From: Tanypteryx hageni
Lineage: Eukaryota; Arthropoda; Insecta; Odonata; Petaluridae
Assembly (NCBI GenBank): GCA_028673005.1
Contig: CM054116.1
Span: forward strand, 82,534,572 to 82,598,571
Length of the DNA stretch: 64,000 nucleotides
Direction: 5' to 3'
In this document: positions 47,592 through 60,100 of the stretch, piece after piece
How positions within the stretch are numbered: position 1 is the stretch's first letter
Layout of the letters: each line of letters opens with the position of its first letter
Program-made: the position numbers and the translations under genes
The notes under the pieces: model-generated
Databases searched by the model: none
Told to the model about the DNA's origin: nothing
What the model saw: the letters and a program-made list of their open reading frames with translations, nothing else

Positions 47592-50500
47592 ATGAGAATT
47601 TTAATGAGTTAATGAACAATTAATTGGCGAACAAAATTTATTATTTAATCAAAGGCGATCCCAAAAACATTTGCTTGTATACAAACAGAAAAACAGACAT
47701 CGTAAATCCCACATTTTAAAAGCTCGATTTCATAAACATATCTCGCTTATCAGTAAATATTTTCGGATAAAACATCGAACACCAAGGACGCTTTTTTTAT
47801 CGGCGGCCGTTCCTTTACTTTCGGAAAACCCCAATCCATCTATAAGCCCTCTTAAACTGAGAGAGAGGGAGAGAGAGATGTTCACATCGAAAGAAAGAAA
47901 AAACAAGGAGAGGTGAGCCGGAGGAAAGTGAGACAGAGAGTGAAAACGCGTGAACATAATTCGGTTAGGACGCACTTGAGTGGGATCTGCTTTGAAGAGA
48001 GAGAGAGAGAGAGAAGGGCTGAAGAGAGGAGAGATAGAGAGAGTTTGGGAGTCAGCCAGGGTCAGAGATTCACAAGTCTATCTAATGGAAGACCAGGATT
48101 GAGTTCCCTCCAGCCTACCTCTCTCTCCCTGTCCTTTTTTTCGCCTCTTTTTCGCTCTCCTTTTGTCCTTTTCAATATCCGTCTTCCTCTTTTCACTACC
48201 TCTCTCCCTCCTTTTACCTCTCCTTACCCTTTTAAGCTCTCATCTCTTTCTCTCCTTCATACTCGTTGCATCTCCCATCTCTCATGCTTAATTTACCAAA
48301 CTGTGGTTTTGTATAGTTGGCTCTTCTGTAACTCTCTCTCTCTCTCTCTCGCCCCATCTATCTTTCGCTCCATCTCTTCAAGCACTCTCTTCATCTCGCT
48401 TCACAATCTTTCAGGCGTATATAATCTTTCCCGTCGACTCTCTTTTTCTCGTCTTTTGTTCCCTCGTGACCTCACTTTCACCTTTCTTCACTACCTTGGT
48501 CTTTTGAACATTCTCTTCTGGAGTTTCCCAAAATGCCTCGTCTCCCCCTCAATGTCGTCTTTTCTTCTCCACATCTGTATCGTATCTCGTTCGTTTGTTT
48601 TTATTTTATGAATTGTTCCACCCAACCGATCGATGACGTCTCTTGCAATGCTCATTTCTTTCGAGCAGATCTTATATCTCTTCTCATGCCACCGCGATTG
48701 TACACAATACACGGAATATGTTCTCAAGACTGGGCTGAATTCCCATTTTGATAGTACTTTTTCAATTTTACATACTCGTGTTCTGAGTTTTCATCATTTT
48801 ATTAATACTTTAACTCAAATCAATTGCACATAATTTTTATACGTAAATGATAGTGCATTTTAAATTCAGTATAGCTTTGTCTTATATAAGTACGAAGGAT
48901 TTGCAGCGTATCTAAATCATTCGCGCATACCCTGGAAATTCTTTAATTTTAGGATTTTGATTTCTACTGACAAAATATATTATATCACCGTCTGCATGTC
49001 TAATTACGCTAGCTAGTTCATCCTACGATTTTTTCCACATCCTCCTGTTTTATTCTTATTTTTCCGTCTCATTATTTCCTCTGTAAATTCCTTATCATTG
49101 TTCTCCGTTCAGCATCTCATAGAATTCTATCTCTTTTCAGTTTCACATTCTCAAATTACAATTTAAAATTTTCTCATAATGTAATATTTCCGCCTCCGTT
49201 ATTGCTAGCCGGTAAAAATGCATTTCTATTTGTTATTTTAGTCCTCGAGCACTGTGAAGATATGATTTTATTTCTCTTTTATTCCAATATACCCAGGAAG
49301 TTGTTGTTTTACTTTAGGAAGATCCAGGATAGACCTCAATATGTTTGAATGCCAATTTCCGTTTATCTTATTTTTAACATAGGATTATATCAACGAGGTA
49401 CAAGCGAAGAAGAGAAGGAAAGAATTGCAGAACACATAAAAGGCGCGTTTTTCACCGACAGCTATCTAATCAAACACATAAACGATTTTGTAGGAAAAAA
49501 ACGCCCAAAAGGATAGAATACGAAGTCTATCCTCAGAAGCCTAATTTATGCGCGTTGCATTTCTGAATGTCGATTGTTTGTTTCGCCTCCCTCCTCATCC
49601 GCCTCCACACTATCCGCCCCGCGCACTTCCTATTCCCACGTCACCCATTTTTCCCTTTCAACGACTCTCCACCGCACTCCGTTCTCCACTTTCCTCTTTT
49701 TCTCGACCATACCTTCTTCCTCTCTCCTACCTGACGCACTCCAAAGGATTCGCAACTCTACTCCAGGGTCCGGCAAGAAAACTAAGACGCCCTCTTCCCC
49801 TCACCGCCCCCCGCCGCCCTTCTTTCTCCGCTCCCCCTTTCCTCCTCTCCTCCTCCTCCTGCTCCTCTCCTCCTCCTCCTCTCCTCCTCCTTCCACTCCC
49901 TCATTCTCCTCGGCAAACTCCTTTAAAACTTCCACCACCGACGCGATGAACTTCCGGCTAAACGGGAGGTTCGCTTTGCACCCCGCTCCCCCTTTCACCT
50001 ACTTCCCTTTCAACGGAATAAAAGAAGAGTATAAAGATACGTTTTCAAATTGAGGCCGCTACTTTCTGCGTTGAGCGAAACAAAAATATCAAGAGGTTGA
50101 GCGGTAGGAAGAAGCTTCTCTCCCTTAACCTCTTCTCCTCTTTTTATTTTCCTCTCTCGCCCCTAGCATGACCCCAAAGCAGGGATGACGGGTTAAGGAA
50201 AAATCCAAAGTCAGACGATGTTGCTGACGGAGGGAACGCCGAAAACATAACACAAAACTTTGGGAGGAGGGAGAAAGCGATTTTTGGGAAACATGTTTTA
50301 TAGTTCGTAAAAATGCTTCCCTTAGAACCCTATTGTTTATTTATCAGTTTCCTTGCCCGCTTGTTTATAAAGTAATAGAATGATCCGTTCCTTCTGAAAT
50401 TTGCATCATCCTTTCTCGAAGCCGTAGAAGAAGACTCGAGAGGAATTATCGTCTTTTTTGTGGGCGCAAGCGTATATGCAGCTTATTCCATTCCAGCTGT

Positions 50501-50790
50501 CTAGATCTTTATGAATAAATAGACTATTTTGGTAAAATTTAAATCGCATGGTACCAAACATTTATGAGTAATATTCCACCATTACGTCACGTTATTGTGT
50601 TAGTGTATTAAAATAGATGCTAAAACTAAGTGAAGAATAGAGAGCTTTTTTGATTCTGAATGGCAAAGAATTGGACTAAAATGAATTCTTTAATAGTATA
50701 ACATTTTCAAAATCCAAGAAAATATAATAATATTTCAGCAAAAAATCCATTAGCTTAAATATAATGATAACAATACTATCCAAATAGAAG
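47592..50790. other. Non-coding stretch with long pyrimidine-rich blocks
   Basis: (GA)n patches lie at 47858-47880 and 47998-48014. Pyrimidine-rich blocks at 48095-48560 and 49560-49930 on the plus strand yield open frames of up to 232 codons that are mostly Ser, Leu, Pro and Phe. I see no host gene. Confidence 0.5.
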
Positions 50791-51478
50791 TTATGATGCC
50801 CACTTTCCACGCAATTGTTTATTTAATACAACTTATATTGGCTTTAATAGCTTTAAAATCACCGCGGATGAGTTGCTCTTTGTCTTCGAAAATTTCATAA
50901 TTTTCCGTTATAAAATATTACAAATACATTCGAACGGAAAATAAAATTCTTCACGCGTGTTTTTGTCAAAAATAACGTGTGCATGTAATAGACTATACCA
51001 AATACGAGTCCAACAATAGTCGTTGCGATAGCAACACTTCCGTAATGAGCGATAAAACTGTAAAAACACCAGTATTTACGCGAAATTTGAAGAAATATGA
51101 TCGATAAGCAACATTCTACGATAACAATAAGAATTTCCATTAAAACTCCCGCTCTTATATTACAATTCCAAGATATTTTAATGTGCAAGAGTGAATTACC
51201 CAGCACTGTGGATTTCATATTTCCCATGTAAATCAAATGGGAAGGATAGTTCCTGGAATCGAACCCAAGACTTCCAATCTTCGCGACAAAAACTATCCTC
51301 GGGTGCTTGGCCTCAGTAGCAAGAGATTTTCGCCAAATATCATGAAACTCAGTCAGATGGTTCAAAAGTTAATAGTGGGGGACGGACGAACTGACAGACA
51401 GTCGAACAGACGGGCAGAAACAACGACGAAACTATAAGTCTATTTACATTCTGGAAAGTAGGCTAAAAATTCTACCGC
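50791..51478 (-). repeat. Repeat family R2, long copy 2
   Basis: Colinear with 45237-45935. It carries the box B-like GGTTCGATTCC on the minus strand at 51255-51265. A minus-strand open frame of 156 codons (50895-51365) looks membrane-like, but its frame is broken in the sister copy, so I do not call it a gene. Confidence 0.8.
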
Positions 51479-51519
51479 GATTACACCTGGGTAACTGAGG
51501 ATCAGAGCCGTTTCATATA

Positions 51520-52181
51520 CAGGGATTCCTCGTTTAACGAAAGGAATACGTTCCTGAAAAGTAGATAGATAGACAGATAGATAATCGTCTTTATTCGGGC
51601 GAAATTTAGACCATAAGGTCCATTCTTACATTTAACCCTTAAAGTAGTTCATTAAGCGAAAATTTGTAAAACAAAAATTACCTTTCCTTTAATTTAAAGG
51701 CAATAAATAGAAATGCGTTCTGATAGCCCAAGTTAAAGCTATTTATCTTATACAAATCAAAGCACAATAAAGCAGCGTATATAAACAAAAAAAATATTAC
51801 AGTGAGCCATAATAGGATGAAATTGCCATATATAAATAAAAGAATAAAATAAAATAAAAGACCGGTGGGCGATGGATTACAACCGGCTCCGATATGATGA
51901 AAAATCGATAGAATGTGAAAATATGCCGAACATCGAGTTGAAGGTTCGTGTCTTTGGTAAAATGTGGGGTGAAATTATTTATCCTGGCTTTCATCTTTGC
52001 GAAATAACATATTTTGTGATCGCGTGCCAAAAATTTGCTTTTGACAAAATTTCGTCATGGCAAAAATCCATTTCGTCATTGCAAAATTCCATTTCGTAAG
52101 TTTAAAAGTGTTCTCTAAATAGCCGCTTAAGTTATAGCAAAAATTCGTAAATCGGGCGCTCGTAAATAGAGGAATCTCTTG
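51520..52181. mobile_element. Probable MITE with GATTCCTC ends, about 660 bp
   Basis: The left end CAGGGATTCCTCGTTTAACG and the reverse complement of the right end, AAGAGATTCCTCTATTTACG, align well. Just inside the left end is the palindrome GGAATACGTTCC. Near the right end, CCATTTCGTCA[T]TGGCAAAA-type units repeat in tandem (52050-52100). A LINE 3' tail lies inside (51561-51622). No target duplication is clear. Confidence 0.6.
51561..51622 (-). mobile_element. LINE 3' tail with GATA/GACA repeat
   Basis: On the minus strand this reads GGACCTTATGGTCTAAATTT, CGCCCGAATAAAGACGATTA, then TCTATCTGTCTATC repeats. A short tail ending in AATAAAG-type sequence followed by a tetranucleotide microsatellite is how several LINE families end. 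The related core CGCCCTAATAAAGTCGTTTG occurs twice at 54.76-54.93 kb. Only the extreme 3' end is present. Confidence 0.65.
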
Positions 52182-52632
52182 CTAGGAATAGTTTTAGGTA
52201 TTCAGAGCTGTGTAAGCAGCACTCACTAATGTCATTAGTAACACCGCAAACCTTTTATTCCAAATATTCCACAGACTTCATCTTCAGCGCAGTAGCGTTT
52301 CGGGCTCCGAACGCGGCGGAAATAATTAATTAAAATGGGGTCACACACGTGGTACACCAAGCGAATTCCCCCAGCGTGCTATGAGTTCACCATGCCTGTC
52401 GACTAGTCTAGCTCTTTCTAAAAGCATGGCAATGTTTGTTTCCTAAATACATATTACCATTAACATGTAGAATATAAAAGTTTAGATCCGATGATACACT
52501 TTCTTGAACGTATGGAAAACACTTTCGTTTCGTACCAAAAATTTACTTTGCTGTAGAATTTCATTCGTTTAAATATTATAAACAAACAACGCATGCGCGT
52601 GCGCACACACACACACATATATATATATATGT

Positions 52633-52671
<39 letters not shown>

Positions 52672-54650
52672 CACACAAATACATACATATATACAACTAG
52701 TAAATGCATGCAAAATAAAAATCCTTGCATCGCAGCAATCTTCTTTAAGTCGACTCGTTGATAATTTTGACGGTGAACCTGCCGTGATATGTTGAAAATG
52801 AAACGTTGTGGCCTAGTTCTTTCATTTTTGCGCGTGCTCTGAAAACTGCGCTGCGGTTGAGGCGGGAGAGGCATCGCGCGGACCAAATAATGAGGCCGGA
52901 ACAAGTGCAGTCACGAGCTCGCTCCTTCTTTAATTGAACGAGTCACACAATAAATGGACATCGTTCTAGAACTGGAAAGAACAAGCGTCGGATTGGACGA
53001 GTGGTTTCCTTGGTGCCTTTTGCGGATTAATTACATTCTAAAGTGCGCAACGCGGAATGACCTCTTTTCGGCGGATAAAAAAAGAACTTTTTTGAGGAAT
53101 GGGACGAAAACTAATTTCGCATCTTAATTTAATTTTATTTAAACCGTTAATTACGCGTAGCTCTGTGAGAAAATTGTATGCTTCATTTGGTGAAGTCACG
53201 TTTTTACCTAAAATTACTCCTGTTTAAAATGCACGATGAACATGATAGGTGGTCAGAAAAAAACTATGGCCATATATTTCAGGTGTTTTGCCTTAATGTT
53301 AATCCCTGTTTCAAGGCATAAAAATCTAAGAATGGTTTTTTCTACGACTGCGATAAATTTTCGCAACCAAATTTTACCAACCACGATAATATTCAGCAGC
53401 ACCGCATTTACTTCAAAATTGTCTCTCACATTACATTTTACTTCCACGTTAGAATATGTAGATATTATTTATAGACATATTTTTGCAAGTTTTCTTTTGC
53501 TTTGCGACATAAAATATGACATATACATCTATATCAGCTCCAAGAGTAAAAAACTTAATTTATATCGTGAATAAGAATGAATTTGTGCAAGTGCATTACT
53601 TAAGAATTAAGAAGCTAAAAGCTGAAAATTTAATGGGTTAAATAACCATAGGTGAGTACTATGAAATTTTTATGCTGTATATCTATTTGTTTGGTTACAA
53701 CTTCAATTTCATTAAGTGTGAAGGGGATGGAGGAAGAAAGAAGTAAAACTATAAGCGCATTCTATTATGAATCATATTGCAAATTGAACTTATTTTTTTA
53801 TTTATTTAATAAAACTGTCTATATATAAAAGCGTTGAAATTCAATCAAAATTCCATTGAGGTCTGTCGGCACAAATTCAGAAATTCAATTAAGTTAGCAC
53901 CCTTTATTAGATATCAGACATTCTAAATTTTAAGCCGAGTTAACTTGATTTCCGTAGTGTATCCGTAAAATAAATTACTCCCACCGCTTTTCAGGTAGGA
54001 TAAAATTTCCTCTTTAATTATATATTCCGATTTCTCGCATAAAACGGAATTCGAGCGAAGCTCCAATTATATCATGCATCTCGACCTTGCAATATTAACA
54101 GTAAATTGAATTAATTCATATCAAGATAAACCAGGAGTAACATATGACTATTTCAAAATAAAAGTCATTTCAAGTGATTTACTTCTTCGAGATTTCGGAG
54201 AAGATTTGTTTAGAAAAAAACAAGAATCCTTGCAATGAAGATTACCTCCCCTCCAACATAATGGCTGTCTACAAAACTGGAGAAGTTTTTCCCGCTCTAT
54301 CCGCCATATTGCATCCACCCTCCGTTCGTTAACCTCAATATTTTTTACTCCGGAAGGCATAAAGTCTTCAGTTGCGTCCCAGCCACTAGCAGATAGCTGA
54401 ACTTACTTCGGTAAGTACCCAAGGAAAAAACCTCCTCCTCCTTACGATGAAGACTGCATCTCGTTAACATGGAGACAGTTGTTGTCAAACCAAGTCCGTC
54501 GGTCACCGCGGCATTAAAGCGACAAAGTTGAGGAATTAGCGAGAGCGAGGAAGTTGGTTAAGGGAGCAGAGAGGAGGGTATAGAACCCAAGGGGAGGGTT
54601 ATGAAGAGGGTGAAGGGGGAGTAATGGGTTCGCTAGAGAACGAGAACGAG
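52182..54650. other. Non-coding stretch, nothing recognised apart from one microsatellite
   Basis: It contains the CA/TA composite repeat at 52594-52668. No coding or repeat family is otherwise recognised. Confidence 0.45.
52594..52668. repeat. Composite (CG)(CA)n(TA)n microsatellite
   Basis: ATGCGCGTGCGCACACACAC runs into TA alternation interrupted once by GTTGATA. Alternating purine-pyrimidine sequence throughout gives Z-DNA potential. Confidence 0.9.
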
Positions 54651-54654
54651 AGAA

Positions 54655-54991
54655 ATAGGAGAGAGAGAGAGGGGGAGAGAAAGCGGGAGAGAAAGATGGA
54701 GAGAAAGAAGGAGAGAAAGAAGGAGAGAAAGAGGGAGAGAAAGGAGAGAAAGAGGGAGAGACAAACAGACAAACGACTTTATTAGGGCGAAAGGGAGAGA
54801 GGAGGGAGAGCAAGAGGGAGAGAAAGAGGGAGAGAAAGAGGGAGAGAAAGAGGAAGAGAAAGAGGGAGAGAAAGAGGGAGAGAAAGAGGGAGAGATAGAC
54901 AGACAGACGAACGACTTTATTAGGGCGAAAGGGAGAGAGAAAGAGGGAGATAAAGAGGGAGAGAAAAGGGGAGAGAAAGAGGGAAGGATAT
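54655..54991. repeat. Purine-rich array with two embedded LINE tails
   Basis: GAGAGAAAGAGG-type 10-12-bp units repeat throughout. Two interruptions, at 54760-54792 and 54893-54930, read AACGACTTTATTAGGGCGAAA after a GACAGACA-type run. This is the reverse complement of the LINE tail core seen at 51.6 kb. The interruptions are about 140 bp apart, so a higher-order unit containing a LINE tail appears to have duplicated. Confidence 0.8.
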
Positions 54992-55889
54992 GCAACGACA
55001 AGATGTCGTATGTTTGTGCGTTGTGAACTCGCAGGCTGTGATTATGGACGACGATAGAGAAAGGGAGGGATGCAGACGGAGAAAGGGGGGAAGGGTGCGG
55101 GGGTGGGAGGCACGTTCTGCTAGCTGTGATGCGGAGATGGAAATGGAGTTGTACCCACTCCGAAACCGCACACACTCCATTCCATCGTCCTATTGGTCTC
55201 ACCCTCTCTCCATCCAAAAACCCCCATTCCCCACCACACACAATCCTACGACTCCCACAGGCGCGGTGGTTGTAATTTGCGGCGCTACTCGTGTAGTGAA
55301 GGGCTTATATTCTGGAATGGAAGGAACAGGGAGTGCGGGGGGATAGGAAGGTGATGGGAGAGAGTTAGGGAGTGAGGCAAAAGAGGGATTAGATGGATTT
55401 TGTGTGAGAGAGATGAGAAGTGAGACGTCTCCTTCTAATGATCAAGACTTGGACGGCCGGACGCATGTGTTGCGCAAAATATTCTAGTTCATAATATAGT
55501 ATATATAAAGAGTTTCCCTTAGCCTGTTTCTGAGGAAAATAAATGTTTTTGAAATTGAAAAATTGAAGTGGTATATTTCCCTTTCTTAAAACATATGCCA
55601 TAGGAGAAATTAAATGAATTTTGAAAGTGGAAACGGATATGCATGTGAGAGCAAGCGAATTTATTCGGACTATGCCAACGCGAACAAATATATAATTACC
55701 ATCGCTAATAGATTCAATTTATCGCATCAGTAAGAGCACTTATCTCGAGGAATTTTCGGTAACTTTTATTTGAGCAAGAATGGAAATTATATTCTTAGTT
55801 ATTCCTGCAGCCTGAAAAATCATGTGACGTTCGCATCATGAAAATATTATTTGCATGTTGGGGATCGCTTAAATACAGCATTTAAAAAA
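54992..55889. other. Non-coding stretch, nothing recognised
   Basis: No gene or repeat family identified. The first half is G-rich and the second half is plain. Confidence 0.4.
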
Positions 55890-56414
55890 ATCTGATGTGG
55901 CCACCACATGACTTTCTCCATACCTGTAATATTTCTAAAAATTTCAAATAGGTTAAATGATAATAAATATTTTAAGTTACTGCGAGAAAAATTCAAAGAC
56001 TTAACAAAGAAATTAAATAAACCAATGCCGTAACCTTCTGATATTGAATTCAGCCACGAAGCTCCAACAATTAAGAAAATAAAATGGAGCGTTATTAACA
56101 TGTAACTAAGCGTCAAGAGTTTACAATAGTCGCCGGTAGGTGGAGGGGTGGTGACAGTTAAAAATATCATTTTTAAATATCTCTTAAACAATGCATTATA
56201 TGGGAAAATGTTTCTAACAAAGGTTATAGAAAATTAAAATTCCTACAACATTTATTCCAATGCTTTTTACATTAATCAAATATTAAAGCTTATATTTAAA
56301 AAACAGATGTGACAAGAATAAACACCCACTTTCGGTCGACCGATTTTTAATAAAAACTAATCAACTCTTGTAAGTAAACAAATACTCATTTTTAAACAAA
56401 ATGAAATAATATTC

Positions 56415-56834
56415 GAATTCACGGTGAAGGTTGCTGGTAAACACCGTCAAAGGACCTAAGTCAAAATGAGACACGCAGCTTAGCTGTCGAAACATCAGTG
56501 TCTAGTTTTGGTTCGAGTCTACTGTGTTTGCCTTTTGAAGAATTTGTGTTTCTGCGTGTGCGTGTGTCTCCTTTTGACTTAGGTCCTGCTACAGTGTTTA
56601 CCACCAACCTGCACCTAGTGATACGATATCGAAACGAAAGTATCGATACCGTAATCATATGATGTATGGAATGAAAGGTATCGATACCACAAAAGTATCT
56701 GGCCGAAAGTACCGATATCACTAGAAAATTGAAAGAAAAGAATCGAGTACAAAAGTACTTGGTATCGAAAGGAAATTACCGATATGAGTAAAGTATCGAT
56801 ACTTTTCCCGTATCCCTACCTGCAGCGTGAATGT
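56415..56834. mobile_element. TIR element with about 55-bp inverted ends
   Basis: The left arm is 56419-56474 and the right arm 56564-56621 as read. The arms share AGGACCTAAGTCAAAA, GGTAAACAC and GAGACAC. The right terminus CCTTCACCGTGAAT-like sequence is split by the inner hAT MITE and resumes as CCTGCAGCGTGAAT at 56819. No coding region. It lies inside the larger insertion in R1 (56367-56915). Confidence 0.7.
56616..56818. mobile_element. hAT-like MITE with three GTATCGATAC palindromes
   Basis: It is 203 bp. The ends are TAGTGATACG and, reverse-complemented, TAGGGATACG. The flanks CCTGCACC (56608-56615) and CCTGCAGC (56819-56826) form a near-perfect 8-bp duplication. GTATCGATAC occurs at 56640, 56678 and 56793, with further ATATCG/TATCG half-sites. 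The core TATCGATA is identical to the Drosophila DRE motif bound by the BED-finger protein DREF, and BED fingers are a hAT transposase domain. The repeats may therefore be transposase binding sites. Confidence 0.75.
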
Positions 56835-57159
56835 ATTCTCTTCCTGTTTAGGGTGTAGTTTTTTTTTACTTACTATTTTATTGTTTGAACGTGTCTCGCA
56901 ACTCCTCCTTTTTCATAATCAACTTTTGTTATTTTAACAAAAATGTCAAATACTAAATTTCGTCTTGATTTGATTAATATTTTTTGAGTTGAGCACCCAC
57001 AAAATTTCTATCACATACACACACAGGCATCATCAAAAAATGGTCAAAACGTGTTCAGGGGACCACAAAATGTGTATTTCCGTTGAAATCTCGAAATCGA
57101 TTTCTTTCAAGAATACGTTAATTTCCCCTATACTTCGTATGGAGGAAGTAAAAATTGTC

Positions 57160-60100
57160 ATTTTTATGCCATAATTTATTCATGTAAAATGTTTGTTGCA
57201 TCGGAGCTTCTATATAGCTTTTAATTTCTATTTTTACTTTCACAAGTTGAAAACATTCAATTTTTTCCGTTAAAAGAAGATCCATACTAACTTAAGTGAG
57301 AATGTAACATCCACGAGCAAATATTGTACATATATCTTATTTTTATCTTAATTTAAAAAAAGAATAAAAGATTTCTACGTCGTTCCAGAGTAGACGAATG
57401 TCTCCTTAGAACACGCAACGACGCACAGTGTGATTTGCTCAGCCTAAGACAAAATTATTATTTTGGGAATAATGGCTTACTTAATCATGTTTTGAGTTGT
57501 ATGCATATGCAGCACCGTACCTTTCTTTGTTGATTCCCAAGATCTTTGTTTTTCTTCTACAGTATAAGTATTATATCCTTGTAAACTATGATCTGTATAA
57601 TTATATATAGGAAAATTATATTTACTAGTGGTGCCCGCAAAAACTTTTGCGAAATCAGTCAGAAATCTGCATGTTTAAAATCATAAACGTTAAAAATGCC
57701 CACATTCCACGCAGTTTACTGAATAATAATAATCTTTAATTATTAACGTTGCAATCTATTAAGTTTGACATTGCTACAACTCTAATTTCGATGTTTCATA
57801 AAGAGCGCGAAGCAGATAACGCAATTCTTTTGTCTACTTGAAGGCTTAATAAACGCTAATCCAATTGGAGGCAACACCCGGAAAGAGTACGAAAAATCCA
57901 TAAAATTTCGAAATTATTGCTGTAGCAACGTCAAACGTAAAACTTCTCTTATTTTCTTCTTCTAAACTGTTGGAATCCGAGGTGTTTAAAGCTTCACCCA
58001 CGTCGCCTTTTCCAGAGTTACACGTTTAGAAGACATCTTAGAAAGTTATGGACAAGGAAAGATGAGAGAAGGTCGTTTCTACACAAGAAATATTGTTTAT
58101 AAAGAAATACTACGAGATGTTTTGGAACATATTATATGAATCTGTAAAATCCTTTTCGAATATTTCTGTTTTTGTTTTAATTTTACTAAATACTTCTTAC
58201 TATCGGAATTATCCGTTGCATAGAGTCTGTGTGTGTCTATATATAAGTTTTTAACACACACACCCCTCAGAAGTTAAATTTAAATCACACTACAAAGTCC
58301 CGTTGATGTTCAACGGGTAATTCCTCTAGTATATCTATAATACGACATATATCTATAAAACGACAATAGACACTTTTCTGCGGTATCGCGTGGTGATTTT
58401 TTTGTTGGCCTCGTGAAACGCTCAGCATCTCAAAAACATTTTCATTGTGAAGCAATTCACTTGTTAGCCTGCCGCACACTGTCACGATGATTGAAATTTT
58501 TTTGAATACTATAAGAAATAAAATTAAATACCTGAGTCTAAGTGCTCCATTTCGCAGATTTGAAAAATCATATTTTTTCTAAGTTTAAACGTGTAATACG
58601 CACGGTAGGCAGTAAAACTACAACTGCCAGAAGAGCGCCTATTGAAGCGCGAAGGTAATAGTTGGTGCTGCTGCAAAATTTATTCAGCATTTCCAACATG
58701 ATAATTGAGTTGTGCTGGTGGTTTTATGAATTAATTAATTTGAAAAAAGATGCATAAAATCACAGTTCAAAAATGGGTTTCTGACCAGCTAGATCGGCCA
58801 AATGACACACTGTACGACGAGCCAATACATCAGCATACGCTGACGCGTTCTTTCAATTCGTGTTAAATATAAGTAACCGTTTCAAGTTACTTAATTCCGA
58901 CGTATTCTGTGTGAAATATTTACCGCATATAATATAATCGCTCATCCGGCTTTGTTACATAGATAATGAAATAAGTGACAGCAGAGTATATTTTTGAGAC
59001 TGATTGTTTTATATGCAATGAACAAGTTTTAAAATTTCTTGCGATATTAAATTTTTAATCGATTCTCCTCGTAAAAGAGAAAAATCGTTATATTGCATGA
59101 AACTCGCTCTACATTACTCAAAAATTTCTTAAACATTCAAATTCGTCAGTTTTAACCATGTACTGTTGTATCATTGTTTGCTAATCAAAAGGGTATTTTT
59201 ACCATGAAGTACTCAGGTAATTCAGTGTAATTAGATACAATAAAATATATATGAATAAGTGAAAGTTTACGTGCCATGGGAGTGTCAAAAATAATTAATT
59301 CTGCCTTTGAAAATACCAAAATGAATTATAGCTCTTGCAGAGTATAAATGTCTGCTTCTATTCCTTTCTCGGCTCGCGCAAACCTTTTCGCGACGTTTCG
59401 TTTTCATCAGGCAGCAGACCTTTATATCATTTTTGAGAAAGGGTTTCTCCACCCACTTGGAAACGACCCGTTACGGTTACACGTTAAGTCCCACGTGGAA
59501 CAACGAGCGAAATTAATTAAAGTGAGATTTATGATACTCTTGAAAACCTCGGCCGAATATTGGGAAAGCACCTACGTGAAATAGGGAGACTATCGCCCAG
59601 AGCAAACGCCCCTAAAATGAGGATTCCGCGGATTTCATAAGAGACGATTCCGCGTCGGAGAAAAATTATGGGCGGGCTGTCATATGAAAACGTCGCCGAC
59701 GTAATGCAGCAAATCTGAAGATGAATGGCGAAGGCAGGGTTTCGCGCCGGCTGCGTTCGCGTGTGCGCGCTCCGCGATAAGGGGATAACGGATGGCGGGA
59801 TAAGGTGAGGGTTGATAGGGTTATCGGGATGGCCTTGGACGCAGTTGTCATCTTATTTGAAATGGCGTTGGTTTAAAAGAAGACATGCGGAGTAGAATGC
59901 AAGGAGTTCTCATCTTGGAAAAATTACCATCGGGCATAGGTACAGAAATTGATCACGTAGGTACACTACCAATATCTATATAAATAAAATAACCTAGCTT
60001 GATTATGATATTATGACACACACACGCGCGCGCTCGCACACACACACACACATATATATAATTTGAAAATTAACTTTAAAAGCGTAATAGTTAATTATTT

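Larger units (their letters stand above)
55890..57150 (+). repeat. Repeat family R1, copy interrupted by nested MITEs
   Basis: R1 runs from CTGATGTGGCCACCACATGA to about 56366, is interrupted to 56915, and resumes to about 57150. TAATCAACT borders the insertion on both sides (56358-56366 and 56916-56924), an exact 9-bp or 8-bp target duplication. Confidence 0.75.

Noticed and set aside
47913..48611. 232-codon open frame on the plus strand
   Set aside because: It lies in a pyrimidine-rich tract, is almost all Ser, Leu, Phe, Pro and Arg, has no domain, and is best explained by lack of stop codons in C/T sequence.
49383..49516. 44-codon frame (RGTSEEEKERIAEHIKGAFF) as Penelope-type reverse transcriptase remnant
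   Set aside because: Too short, with no catalytic or GIY-YIG motif; the resemblance is only general.
49548..50053. Overlapping 133- and 159-codon frames, Pro/Ser/Leu rich
   Set aside because: Two frames of the same pyrimidine-rich block with no motif, start context or partner exon.
50895..51365. 156-codon minus-strand frame with membrane-like segments
   Set aside because: It lies wholly inside repeat R2, and the sister copy at 45.2 kb has indels that break the frame.
54633..55241. 202-codon minus-strand open frame
   Set aside because: It is a translation of the GAGAGAAAGAGG array (SFSPSFSP repeats), not a gene.
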